DNA of 64,000 nucleotides from NCBI GenBank assembly GCA_018223185.1, contig JAAEYW010000021.1, forward strand, positions 19,347 to 83,346. Direction: 5' to 3'. The notes under the pieces are model-generated. The model ran no database searches. It was not told where the DNA came from and worked only from the letters and a program-made list of their open reading frames with translations. This stretch comes from Oceanospirillales bacterium (GTDB lineage: Bacteria; Pseudomonadota; Gammaproteobacteria; Pseudomonadales; Balneatricaceae). The position numbers and the translations under genes are program-made. Of the stretch, positions 28,421 through 36,549 are shown in pieces. Position 1 is the stretch's first letter; each line of letters starts with the position of its first letter.

Positions 28421-29731
28421 GTGTACGTAGTCGTGGGAGTATCTCATATCAAACTGAACAAGCGTGCTGCAAACAATGTCATTAAACTGGCAATAGTTGG
28501 CTTTGAGTTGCAATCTAAAACGGCGATGGATCTCTTCTTCATGCAGCATCAGGGTGTCTATGGTCTGGTGTCAACTGAACATGCTGATGTTCTTATCATT
28601 GATATGGAACACCCCGCCGTTAAACCGATTATTGAGCAGTATAGGCTTAGCCGGCCAATTGTAGCGGTTACAGCGACCGAGAATCAGTTCTCAGGGTTTC
28701 AAACCCTGCGTAAGCCTCTTGACGGTAAACGCCTGATAAAAGCAATTAATCAGGCGGCTGATAATTTTGTTCCCGAGGGGAGCAATAGTCAGAAGTCGGT
28801 TAACAGCGTCAGCACTGAAGGCGAAAAAGCGTTTCAGGAATATCAAAAGCGGCTGGCAACCGGTCGCCAGGCGATGGCCGACTACAAAACCATTACGTCA
28901 GATCGCGACCTGAATTCTTCTCAGGTACGTAAGCGTTTTCAGCTTGATCAGGACACGACTTCAGCTGCCCCGGCTGAGACAGGTTGCGATGACCCGGTTG
29001 CCAGCGTCGAAGCACCAGAAAACAATAGTGTTGCGTCACAACAGCCAGTCAGACCCACTGTAGCCGAGCCAGTTGAGCGTAAAACTGCAGAAAAGAGGCC
29101 TCAGGACGTTAAAGCGAGGCTGTCCTATCAGATGGTCTATGAGTGCTGCGGTAATGCCCCGGATGTTAATATGCATGAGCCGGATCAGCGCCGCAGAGTT
29201 TTCTTTAAAGAGGATTCAACCCTGCTGGCGCTTTTGCAGCAGGCGATAGTTGAAGGTGAGGCTCAAAACGTACCCATCGAGATAACCGGCCTGCCGGGCA
29301 CGCTTGCTTATCTTAATGAGCATAAGAAGTTTCTGTTCGATTTTAGCGAAGACCTTTTAATTCCACTGGCGCTGACCCGGTTTGGCTATCAGGAGCTAAC
29401 GCTTAAGGAACGACCAGACCTGGAGCTTGACCGTCCAAGTCTGACCGGATCAACGGTCTCTCTTATTGAAAGTGATGAAATGATATGGAAGCTGGCGCTC
29501 TGGACGTCGAAGGGGCGTCTCAATCGAGATATCGATCCGGAGCAGCCTTATCGGCTGAACGCGCCTCTTGATTTTGAGCGGTTACTTGTAATACCACATG
29601 CGTCCACCATTAGCAGTTTGTGGGGGCGGCATAGCTTGTCAGCGCTGGAAGTGGTAAAAGTTCTGAAGATTCATCAGCGTTACGTGTTTTCATTCATGAC
29701 TGCCGCCTATGCCCTTGGGGTATTCAGGTAA
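28421..29731 (+). CDS. Receiver-like domain protein with C-terminal domain of unknown type
   Basis: A 436-residue cytoplasmic protein. Residues about 20-115 read as a response-regulator receiver: first strand KLAIVGFEL, candidate phospho-acceptor Asp61 at the end of ADVLIID, Thr84 in VAVTATE, and Lys98-Pro99 in LRKPL. The acidic pair that normally follows strand one is missing (only Glu29), so phosphorylation is doubtful. A Ser/Pro/Glu-rich linker (about 120-225) leads to a C-terminal part (230-436) ending in SALEVVKVLKIHQRYVFSFM, which looks winged-helix-like; I do not recognise the family. The start is GTG at 28421 or the GTG at 28433; neither has a clear ribosome binding site. It lies in the Roadblock operon. 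Confidence 0.68.
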   Translation: MYVVVGVSHIKLNKRAANNVIKLAIVGFELQSKTAMDLFFMQHQGVYGLVSTEHADVLIIDMEHPAVKPIIEQYRLSRPIVAVTATENQFSGFQTLRKPLDGKRLIKAINQAADNFVPEGSNSQKSVNSVSTEGEKAFQEYQKRLATGRQAMADYKTITSDRDLNSSQVRKRFQLDQDTTSAAPAETGCDDPVASVEAPENNSVASQQPVRPTVAEPVERKTAEKRPQDVKARLSYQMVYECCGNAPDVNMHEPDQRRRVFFKEDSTLLALLQQAIVEGEAQNVPIEITGLPGTLAYLNEHKKFLFDFSEDLLIPLALTRFGYQELTLKERPDLELDRPSLTGSTVSLIESDEMIWKLALWTSKGRLNRDIDPEQPYRLNAPLDFERLLVIPHASTISSLWGRHSLSALEVVKVLKIHQRYVFSFMTAAYALGVFR

Positions 29732-29825
29732 CAGAAGGCAGTAGTTGACGACCCTTTATTTCTTCTGCAGTACCGTTGTAATAAGGGATTTTGTAACTTA
29801 TAAAAATGTAGCCGGAGATATTTTG

Positions 29826-30461
29826 GTGGGAGATTACAATCAGGACTCCATTCGGTATATCGCTATCACCCCTAGCGGAGCCTATTTTGCCACATTGAAT
29901 TCAGCCCCGGATGATGCGAGGGCAATGTTGTTGCAGTTGCTGTCAACAGATTTTCAACTGCTCTATTCACTGGAGCTGGTGTCTGAGCTGGCTGATCTTG
30001 ACGAGACTCAGGCCATGGGGTTGTTTCAGCAACTACTTGATCGGGGGTTTGTGGCACTATCTGAATCGCCTGCAGAGATAAAGCGGGGGCCGCTAGAAGA
30101 TATCCTGCCTGATCTGCTGAAGCAGATCTCTGATAGTGGTAAGGCATTGTTAGCCGATGATCAGGGTTTTTGTCTTTCCTCGACTGGTTATTCTGTCGAA
30201 CAGTCCGAAACCCTGGCTGCCCTTGCAGCAGACCTGCTGTCCTTGCAAGAGCGTCATAAGCATATTTTAACCAGTGATCTGAGTGTGGCGGGAGACTCCT
30301 GGGGCATTATGAATGCTGCAGGGCAAAGTCAGCTTGGTTTTTGGGGGATCTATATTGGTCATCAGCGTTTTACGCTGGTTATATCCGATATGCCTAAACT
30401 GAATCAGCAGGCCTTTGCTGAAATACTGGCGAGCCTTGCCCGTCGGTATCTCGATTACTAA
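29826..30461 (+). CDS. Roadblock/LC7-like protein with N-terminal helical domain
   Basis: With the GTG at 29826 (CGGAG 10 bases upstream) the protein has 211 residues; a frame extends to 29745 but those codons lack family character. The N-terminal half (about 1-95) is helical, with LLSTDFQLLYSLELVSELADL and MGLFQQLLDRGFVAL, which looks like a small winged-helix or DUF4388-type module. The C-terminal half (about 100-211) follows the Roadblock/LC7 pattern of helix, strands and helix: GKALLADDQGFCLSSTGY, SETLAALAADLLSLQERH, and RFTLVISDMPKLNQQAF. Such domains dimerise and act as platforms for small GTPases or signalling proteins. The family call is tentative. Confidence 0.62.
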   Translation: MGDYNQDSIRYIAITPSGAYFATLNSAPDDARAMLLQLLSTDFQLLYSLELVSELADLDETQAMGLFQQLLDRGFVALSESPAEIKRGPLEDILPDLLKQISDSGKALLADDQGFCLSSTGYSVEQSETLAALAADLLSLQERHKHILTSDLSVAGDSWGIMNAAGQSQLGFWGIYIGHQRFTLVISDMPKLNQQAFAEILASLARRYLDY

Positions 30462-30514
30462 TTGATAGATTTAATGAACTCCCATACAGGGAAAAGAAAT
30501 GGAAGGAGTGTTTT

Positions 30515-30877
30515 ATGCGTTCTGAGATGCTGACCTCAATATTGAGTGATCTCAACGGCACATCTGCTGATATCGAAGCCTCTGCGGTTATTTCTACAGA
30601 TGGTCTGATGATTGCGGCGCTGCTGCCATCAAGTATGGATGAAGACCGTGTTGGTGCAATGAGTGCTGCAATGTTGTCTCTGGGGGAGCGTACAGCAAAA
30701 GAGCTGGCCCGGGGTGAACTTGAGCAGGTACTGGTGAAAGGGGATGAGGGGTATATCCTGATGACCCATGCGAATCAGGACTCAGTTCTGACTGTTGTTG
30801 CTAAGCCGAATGCGCGTCTGGGTCTGATATTCCTGGACGTTAAGCGTGCGGCAGAAGCGATCGGTAAGATCCTTTAA
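30515..30877 (+). CDS. Roadblock/LC7 domain protein (MglB-like)
   Basis: A 120-residue single-domain Roadblock/LC7 protein: MRSEMLTSILSDLNGTSADI, then AVISTDGLMIAALLP, a central helix AMSAAMLSLGERTAKELARG, and strands EQVLVKGDEGYILMTHA and SVLTVVAKPNARLGLIF. This is the same architecture as MglB, the GTPase-activating protein for MglA in Myxococcus polarity, but no MglA-type GTPase gene is nearby, so a GAP role is not supported. A strong ribosome binding site GGAAGGAG precedes the ATG. Next in order is the PAS gene, 79 bases on. Confidence 0.88.
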   Translation: MRSEMLTSILSDLNGTSADIEASAVISTDGLMIAALLPSSMDEDRVGAMSAAMLSLGERTAKELARGELEQVLVKGDEGYILMTHANQDSVLTVVAKPNARLGLIFLDVKRAAEAIGKIL

Positions 30878-30956
30878 TCGTTAACAACTGGCACTGATTC
30901 AGGATCGAACTGCTAGCAGGGATGGTTCGCGGTGCCTGAGCGAAGAAGGCGTAAGT

Positions 30957-31427
30957 ATGTCTGAGCAAGACACAGGAGAAGTGAGTACTGTTGAAATAAC
31001 ATATTTTGATGGTACAAAGCGCATGACAGATATCGTCGATCGGGAAGTTCCTTATCCGGATGGCAAGCTGATCGTGTCCAGAACTGATCCGCAAGGCTTT
31101 ATTACCCATGCGAATCAGGCATTTATAGATATGTCCGGTTACAGTGAAGATGAACTGATCGGAACTAATCATTACATTTTGCGCCACCCCGATATGCCTG
31201 CAGTGGCCTTTAAAGGACTCTGGGATACTATCGAACAGGGTACAAAGTGGCATGGTTATGTAAAAAACCTGCGTAAAGATGGCGCATATTATTGGGTAAA
31301 GGCCACGGTTATACCAAATATCCGCAATGGTAAGCTGGTGGGTTATACGTCGGTTCGCCGTAAGCCTTCGCGTAGTAAAATTGAAGAGAGCGAAGCGCTG
31401 TATAAGACACTGATGGCTGAGGAGTGA
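30957..31427 (+). CDS. Stand-alone PAS domain protein (Aer-like)
   Basis: A 156-residue protein made almost wholly of one PAS domain (about residues 38-140). It carries the Aer-type pattern: ITHANQAFIDMSGYSEDELI, then NHYILRHPDMPAVAFKGLW, then WHGYVKNLRKDGAYYWVKA, and GYTSVRRKP. In Aer this domain binds FAD and senses electron transport, so redox or oxygen sensing is likely. Unlike Aer there is no HAMP or methyl-accepting part; a chemoreceptor is encoded 815 bases downstream on the opposite strand. The stop overlaps the frame of the PhnD-like gene by four bases. The output partner is unknown. Confidence 0.85.
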   Translation: MSEQDTGEVSTVEITYFDGTKRMTDIVDREVPYPDGKLIVSRTDPQGFITHANQAFIDMSGYSEDELIGTNHYILRHPDMPAVAFKGLWDTIEQGTKWHGYVKNLRKDGAYYWVKATVIPNIRNGKLVGYTSVRRKPSRSKIEESEALYKTLMAEE

Positions 31428-31432
31428 TAAAG

Positions 31433-32179
31433 ATGACATATAATCTCACGGTCAGCCCTGACTTTGCGCCAGACCATATTTCAGGATGGTATTTCTTTAA
31501 CACATGGTTGCAGCGTAAGCTGGATGTTGGTATCCACCTTGAGCTGTATGATAACTTTGATACGCAGCGTTCCGATATTCGTGCCGATAAGTTTGATCTG
31601 ATTTATGCGAACCCATACGACGCCTCTATGCTGGTGCGCGAGATGGGATTTCAGGCGGTTGTAAGACCTGCCAGTAAATCTGATGAAACGGTTATTGCGG
31701 TCAATGCTGAGTCTCCTTTTCAGACAGTCGAAGATCTTAGTTCAGGATGCCGCGTGGCGACGACAGACGATCCGGATGTGCATACCATGGGTATGATTAT
31801 GCTGGAGTCTGCAGACCTGGATAAAAACAATACTGCGATAAAGGAATATAGCAGCTATGTTGTCGTAGCTAAAAACCTGTTAAACGGCGATGCTGATGCA
31901 GGATTTTTTCTTAAAGACGCGTATGATGAGCTGTCTGAACTGATTCGTTCGAAAATGCGGGTTCTGGTGAGTAGCCAGATCAGTGTTGTGCATCACAGCC
32001 TGCTGGTAGGCCCTAGAATGGCTGAACATATTCCTGCAATTCAGGCTGCTTTGCTGACCATGCAGGAGGATGAGAAAGGTAAGGGTGTGCTGGAAAGTAT
32101 GGATATCGATAACTGGGAGCCTATGGACTCAGAGCAGACTGAGTTTATGATTGACCTTATCGACACGCTTATCGATTAA
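31433..32179 (+). CDS. PhnD-like substrate-binding protein without a signal peptide
   Basis: A 248-residue protein of the phosphate/phosphite/phosphonate ABC-transporter binding family (PhnD-like, periplasmic-binding type II). The fold landmarks are visible: LTVSPDFAPDH, DKFDLIYANPYDASML, AVVRPASKSDETVIAVNAES, VEDLSSGCRVATTDDPD, DADAGFFLKDAYDEL and VHHSLLVGPRM. There is no signal peptide or lipobox, and no permease or ATPase gene is near. The ATG at 31433 is favoured because GGAG precedes it at the proper distance. It appears to act in the cytoplasm, perhaps as a ligand sensor for the Roadblock/PAS set. The ligand is unknown. Confidence 0.82.
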   Translation: MTYNLTVSPDFAPDHISGWYFFNTWLQRKLDVGIHLELYDNFDTQRSDIRADKFDLIYANPYDASMLVREMGFQAVVRPASKSDETVIAVNAESPFQTVEDLSSGCRVATTDDPDVHTMGMIMLESADLDKNNTAIKEYSSYVVVAKNLLNGDADAGFFLKDAYDELSELIRSKMRVLVSSQISVVHHSLLVGPRMAEHIPAIQAALLTMQEDEKGKGVLESMDIDNWEPMDSEQTEFMIDLIDTLID

Positions 32180-32199
32180 GCGGAATAATATTGGTCCAG

Positions 32200-32228
32200 A
32201 AAAAACGCCCCGGTTGGGGCGTTTTTTT
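32200..32228. terminator. Bidirectional terminator between the PhnD-like gene and the chemoreceptor gene
   Basis: AAAAAACGCCCC and GGGGCGTTTTTTT form a perfect stem around a GGTT loop, with T runs in both directions. Confidence 0.92.
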
Positions 32229-32241
32229 ATACGTTGACTTA

Positions 32242-33876
32242 TTAGTGACCGACTTTGAAACGCTTCATTTTGCCATACAGTTCACTGGCGACCTGCTTAA
32301 ATGAGATCGATATAGTCTGTGTATCATGGGTGAGACCACTGGAAACCCGATTCTGATCATTCAGTTGTGTCAGGTTTCGGTTGATTTCATCGGTAACCAG
32401 GCTTTGCTCTTCGGTCGCAGAGGCGATCTGAATCGCCATATCGTTCACCCGCGATGCTGATGTCTCAATTTCATTCAGCAGTTCCTGAGTGCTTTCAACC
32501 AACTCGACAGAAGAGTTCACCTGTTCAGAGCCCTCGTGAATAGAGCTTACTGCCAGTCTTACTCCGGATTGCAGTTTCTCTATCATTGTTTGTATTTCTT
32601 CGGTTGAGGTCTGGGTTTTACTTGCCAGCGAACGAACCTCGTCGGAAACAACTGCAAAGCCCCGGCCATGATCACCGGCTCTGGCAGCTTCTATAGCGGC
32701 ATTCAGGGCAAGCAGGTTGGTTTGATCAGCAATTCCGCGGATTACGTCAAGAACTGATGCAATGTTTTCAGATTCTCTGGCCAGGTCTGTAATCACCTCT
32801 TCTGAGTGAGTAACGGAACGGGTCAGATTCTGAAATTTAATAACCGAGCTATTGATTATCTCTTTCCCTTTGTTAGAGATATCAACTGTTTTAGCGGTTT
32901 CTGATGCTGTGTGCTGGGCGTTCTCAGCAACATCGCGAATAGCTGTACTAAATTCTTCTACGGCCGTTGCAATCATCTCCACGCCCTGGCTCTGCTCATT
33001 GACAATTTTCATGCTGCTGTCGGCAGATTGTTCCAGTTGAACTGAGTTGCTGTGCATTGACTCAGCCTGATGGCGGATGTCGGAGATCAGTGCTTCAAGA
33101 TTGCTGACAAAGCCGTCGAAAGCGCTGGCCAGCTCTCCAAGTTCATCTTTTTGTCTGGAGTTTATTCGTAGCGTCAGATCACCATCACCCTGGCTTATAT
33201 CGTTAATACTTCTGGTTAGGCTGCGAATGTTTGTGACCAGAATCTTAGGTGTAAGATAGGTCATTATGCCTGCAATGATCAGCACGACTAAGATGAAAAT
33301 CCCCAATCCAAACGATACATCTGAGAGTTGTTGCGCGAGTTTGTCACGCTCACGAAGTGATTGCGCATCCAGTTCCTCACCTGCCAGATTGTACAAATCA
33401 CGCAGCTGTTTAAATGCCGCATTGGCGTCTCCTTCGCTTAAAGCACGAGCTTCTTCAAGCTTCCCTGATTTGACCAATGCAAAAACTTTGTCAGCTTTCT
33501 TTTTCCAGTCGCTGAAGCGACTATCAAAGGAGTCGAGCTTTTTGACAATGTCCGGGTATTCCGACATCAGCTCTTTATACTGATTCATGCGATCAAACGC
33601 TTGCTGGGCATTCTCAGTAAAATTACTCAGCACTTTTTCGTTTGTTTTCCCCAACAGATAATCAAGTTCGGCCTCTTTAGCCTGATACAGATCTCTGTCA
33701 GCGTTTAATATGGCAGAGATTGCGGGTAAATAATTCTTACCGAAGGTGTTTACACCGGTTTTCAGGTTATCTGTAATAATTTTGCCTGACGTTGCAATTA
33801 TCAATATAGCCATCGTTAACATGACCATGGTTATTGAAAGCTTGAAACGAATACTTTGAAATGGGCTGGACTGCAT
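32242..33876 (-). CDS. Methyl-accepting chemotaxis protein with four-helix periplasmic sensor
   Basis: A 544-residue transmembrane chemoreceptor. The first membrane span is at about residues 14-32 ([16 protein letters not shown]) and the second at about 190-212 ([19 protein letters not shown]). The periplasmic part between them is a four-helix-bundle type of about 155 residues. A HAMP domain follows (about 213-268, with [17 protein letters not shown]), then the cytoplasmic hairpin with its conserved tip [20 protein letters not shown]. No CheR-binding pentapeptide is seen at the C-terminus (FKVGH). It is convergent with the signalling block and may be its receptor partner, which is inference. 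Confidence 0.94.
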   Translation of the reverse strand: MQSSPFQSIRFKLSITMVMLTMAILIIATSGKIITDNLKTGVNTFGKNYLPAISAILNADRDLYQAKEAELDYLLGKTNEKVLSNFTENAQQAFDRMNQYKELMSEYPDIVKKLDSFDSRFSDWKKKADKVFALVKSGKLEEARALSEGDANAAFKQLRDLYNLAGEELDAQSLRERDKLAQQLSDVSFGLGIFILVVLIIAGIMTYLTPKILVTNIRSLTRSINDISQGDGDLTLRINSRQKDELGELASAFDGFVSNLEALISDIRHQAESMHSNSVQLEQSADSSMKIVNEQSQGVEMIATAVEEFSTAIRDVAENAQHTASETAKTVDISNKGKEIINSSVIKFQNLTRSVTHSEEVITDLARESENIASVLDVIRGIADQTNLLALNAAIEAARAGDHGRGFAVVSDEVRSLASKTQTSTEEIQTMIEKLQSGVRLAVSSIHEGSEQVNSSVELVESTQELLNEIETSASRVNDMAIQIASATEEQSLVTDEINRNLTQLNDQNRVSSGLTHDTQTISISFKQVASELYGKMKRFKVGH

Positions 33877-34183
33877 TTTTATTCAACCTGTATCAGTGGT
33901 ATTTTTTTATGTCTGCAGGTCATAATATCGTAGATTCGATTTTAGATAATGCTGATACATCTCAGAATGACACGTCATACCGAATCTGACAGCTATGCCT
34001 GTCTGAGACCTGCGTTGTTTTTTTATATGCCCGCTTTGAAAAAAAACGATGGCTGTTTTTTGGCTGGGCGATGTGAAAGGAGAGTGGGTGGGGTGGGTTA
34101 AAAATGCCTCTGAACTCTGTATATCTGGGAAGTAGGTTCAGAGGCCGGGGGTGCGGGTGTTATTCCACAATTTTATCCGGTTA
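33877..34183. other. Region between the chemoreceptor and the orphan TRAP receptor gene
   Basis: No gene is seen. It holds the chemoreceptor leader (33877-34060, AT-rich) and the terminator of the TRAP receptor gene at 34099-34145. Confidence 0.5.
34099..34145 (-). terminator. Terminator of the orphan TRAP receptor gene
   Basis: GCCTCTGAAC (34106-34115) pairs with GTTCAGAGGC (34136-34145), ten perfect pairs. Read on the minus strand the stem is followed by ATTTTTAA. Confidence 0.8.
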
Positions 34184-35209
34184 TCAGGAAGGGCAGCTTG
34201 AGGCCAGTTCTTTTGCCCGATCGTATATATGTTTAGCCGGTAGTCCCTTTGCTTCCAGACCGTCAATATAGTTTTGTGATGATTTGTCCAGAAGTGGTTT
34301 CCACGCAGGGTTGTTTACGCCTCCCTCAATGGTGTAAATCTGATGGCCAGCATCTTCGGCCTGTTTCTTTCCTACAACGTCCAGAGCGTCAAATACTTCA
34401 CCTGCCTTTTCAGCCCAGGTAAGTCCTGAGTTTTTATCGATGACAGCCTGCAGATCCGCCGGAAGGTTATTGTAGGTGTTCTTATTCATTGTCACTATAA
34501 AGGATATTGTATAAAGGCCACCCACTTCTGTATGAGTATTGGCAAGCTCATTCAGGCGGAATGAGGCCATCGCTTCCCAGGGAAAAGCGACACCATCAAT
34601 AACGCCACGCTGCATTGAGGTGTATGATCCTGGAGCGGGCATGCCTACAGGTTGTGCATTTAACTCCGTCAGGAGTTCTGCCACAACGGTGGTTGGACGG
34701 CGGATACGCAGGCCTGACAGGTCTGATGGTACTTTGATGAGTTTATCCCTGGTATGTAAAAGGCCGGGACCGTGGGTATAAAGGAAAATGGGTTTAGTAT
34801 CCTCGTACTCTTCAGCAATAAATTTCTCATCAAGAAGACTTTGCAGAATGCAGGAGCCATTGACAGCGTTTTTGGCGACGCCAGGCAGCTCCACGATCTG
34901 TGTCAGAGGGAAGCGGTTTGCGCTATACCCCTGAACCGTTGCTGTTGCATCCATAATACCGCTTTTAACGGCATCATATTGAGCAGGAGGCTTGGCCAGG
35001 GTGCCTGAGGGGTAAATTTCAACTGATATCCGTCCGCCAGATTCGGCTTCTATCTTATCCGCCCAGGGTTGAATGAGATTTTTGTGCGGTCCAGCGACCG
35101 CAGGCCAGAGGTGACCTAGTCGAATAGTGAATTCTGCAGCCTGAGCAGTCGATAGCAGAGCTGCTGATACAAGACTAGCCGCAGTTAAACGGGCCAAAAA
35201 TTTAGACAT
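34184..35209 (-). CDS. TRAP transporter solute-binding protein, DctP family, orphan
   Basis: A 341-residue periplasmic receptor of a TRAP transporter. The signal peptide is at about residues 1-24 (ending AQAAEF). The DctP core has WADKIEAESGGRISVEIYPS, GLRIRRPT with the substrate-binding arginine, GVIDGVAFPWEA and VTMNKNTYNNLPADLQ. It shares over half of its residues by eye with the receptor at 59001-60023. No DctQ or DctM genes adjoin it; it is divergent from a GntR regulator. It may share the distal DctQM at 60.1-61.9 kb. AGGAG lies before the ATG. The substrate is likely an organic, possibly aromatic, acid. Confidence 0.93.
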   Translation of the reverse strand: MSKFLARLTAASLVSAALLSTAQAAEFTIRLGHLWPAVAGPHKNLIQPWADKIEAESGGRISVEIYPSGTLAKPPAQYDAVKSGIMDATATVQGYSANRFPLTQIVELPGVAKNAVNGSCILQSLLDEKFIAEEYEDTKPIFLYTHGPGLLHTRDKLIKVPSDLSGLRIRRPTTVVAELLTELNAQPVGMPAPGSYTSMQRGVIDGVAFPWEAMASFRLNELANTHTEVGGLYTISFIVTMNKNTYNNLPADLQAVIDKNSGLTWAEKAGEVFDALDVVGKKQAEDAGHQIYTIEGGVNNPAWKPLLDKSSQNYIDGLEAKGLPAKHIYDRAKELASSCPS

Positions 35210-35760
35210 TTTGTTCTCCTATACATCATTTTCATGATGCGCAGGCCTTTTCCGCTATCTCCGCTCGCTTCCTTTGTTCCTGTAGCGCCAACAGCAGGAA
35301 GTTGAACTGGGTATTGGGGTGCTGGTCTGCATCTGTTTATTGTTATTAGGAATTATAGGTTTATTTACGTTTGTTATAATGTTTAAGCAGTGTTGCCGTG
35401 TGACCGGCTCGTGGGTTCCTGTGTCTGTTCGGATATTGATAATCGAGGTTGATGTTGCAAAAAGATGTTACTCTCAGCTGCTTATTGACCATCCGGGTTT
35501 TCACTGATTGCTCTGGCGCAGGCGGCCCTGAAAGTCGGGGATGTCAGTCATTCTTTAACGAATATAGATTATTGGATTCAAAAATGTAAAGTTTTTTTGT
35601 TTATGATATATTTTTCTTTATATTTTTTATTTTAATTGCTTAAAAAACAAAGAGATATATGGTTATTTATTTTTGATTCCTGGTATAAGTTTTTGGTATT
35701 TGTATCCAAATATTCAGTATTGCCAGATTTCGGGTAAGTAGAAAATTATCGGGAGACTTC
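35210..35760. other. Divergent regulatory region between the TRAP receptor and GntR genes
   Basis: There is no credible gene in these 551 bases. The part from 35570 to 35660 is very AT-rich. TTTGG-N9-CCAAA at 35692-35710 is an inverted repeat 51 bases before the GntR start and might be its operator; this is a guess from position. GGGAG at 35751-35755 is the gntR ribosome binding site. Confidence 0.5.
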
Positions 35761-36486
35761 ATGAGTAAGCAGGGGCAGCGAGTTATTTTATCGCTACGTC
35801 AGATGATTGTTAACGGTGACCTTGCAGCAGGCGAACGGCTGCGGGAAGAGTCGCTTGCTGAAAGGCTGGGTGTTTCACGAACGCCTATCCGGGTTGCTCT
35901 GAAACTATTAGCGCAAGAAGGATTATTACAGACTGTTGGTGCACGGGGTTACGCTGTACGTGAGATCAGTACTGAAGAGATCAGAAATGCAGTTGATGTG
36001 CGCGGAGTTCTCGAGGGAATGGCAGCACGTTTGTTGGCTGAAGCTGGAATGACAGAGGCCGTTTGTAAAACCCTCAAGCAGTGTCTGGATGAGGGTGACA
36101 AGCTGTTTTCAAGTGGCGCTATAGATGAAGAGGATGTGGTATCGTTTCACGATCTCAACATGACTTTTCATAACACGATCATCGATAACTGTGGCAATGG
36201 TGCTGTTAAGAGCGCCATCATGCTGAACGACCATATACCTTTTGCATCGGTCAGCTCAATCGCCATTGATAGTTCAGCGATGGATCGGGAGTATTTACGG
36301 CTTACTTTCGCTAATGTTCAGCATCACTTAGTGTTTGATGCGCTGATAAACAGGCAGGGGACGCGGGCTGAAGCACTGATGCGCGAACATGCGAATGCTG
36401 CGCTGCGTTATGCTGACATCTTTGGCGTAGGTGGCGGTGATAATGGTGCGATCAAAATGTTGCGTACAGATCAGCTATCGGACTAA
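35761..36486 (+). CDS. GntR-family regulator, FadR/FCD type
   Basis: A 241-residue repressor-type regulator. The N-terminal winged helix (about residues 5-70, with AGERLREESLAERLGVSRTPIRVALKLL) binds DNA. The C-terminal FCD helical domain (about 85-215, with VRGVLEGMAARLLAE, FHDLNMTFHNTII and LMREHANAALRY) should bind a small carboxylate with a metal ion, using Asp and His residues visible in those stretches. It is divergent from the orphan TRAP receptor gene and so probably controls it. The ligand is not known. Confidence 0.9.
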   Translation: MSKQGQRVILSLRQMIVNGDLAAGERLREESLAERLGVSRTPIRVALKLLAQEGLLQTVGARGYAVREISTEEIRNAVDVRGVLEGMAARLLAEAGMTEAVCKTLKQCLDEGDKLFSSGAIDEEDVVSFHDLNMTFHNTIIDNCGNGAVKSAIMLNDHIPFASVSSIAIDSSAMDREYLRLTFANVQHHLVFDALINRQGTRAEALMREHANAALRYADIFGVGGGDNGAIKMLRTDQLSD

Positions 36487-36549
36487 TTGCGGGGCGGTAA
36501 GCCTGCTGATCAGCTTCTTCTCTTGTCGCGCAGTTAACTGTTACACTGG

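Noticed and set aside
30515..30877. Complete MglA/MglB polarity pair
   Set aside because: Only the MglB-like Roadblock protein is present; no GTPase P-loop gene is found in the neighbourhood.
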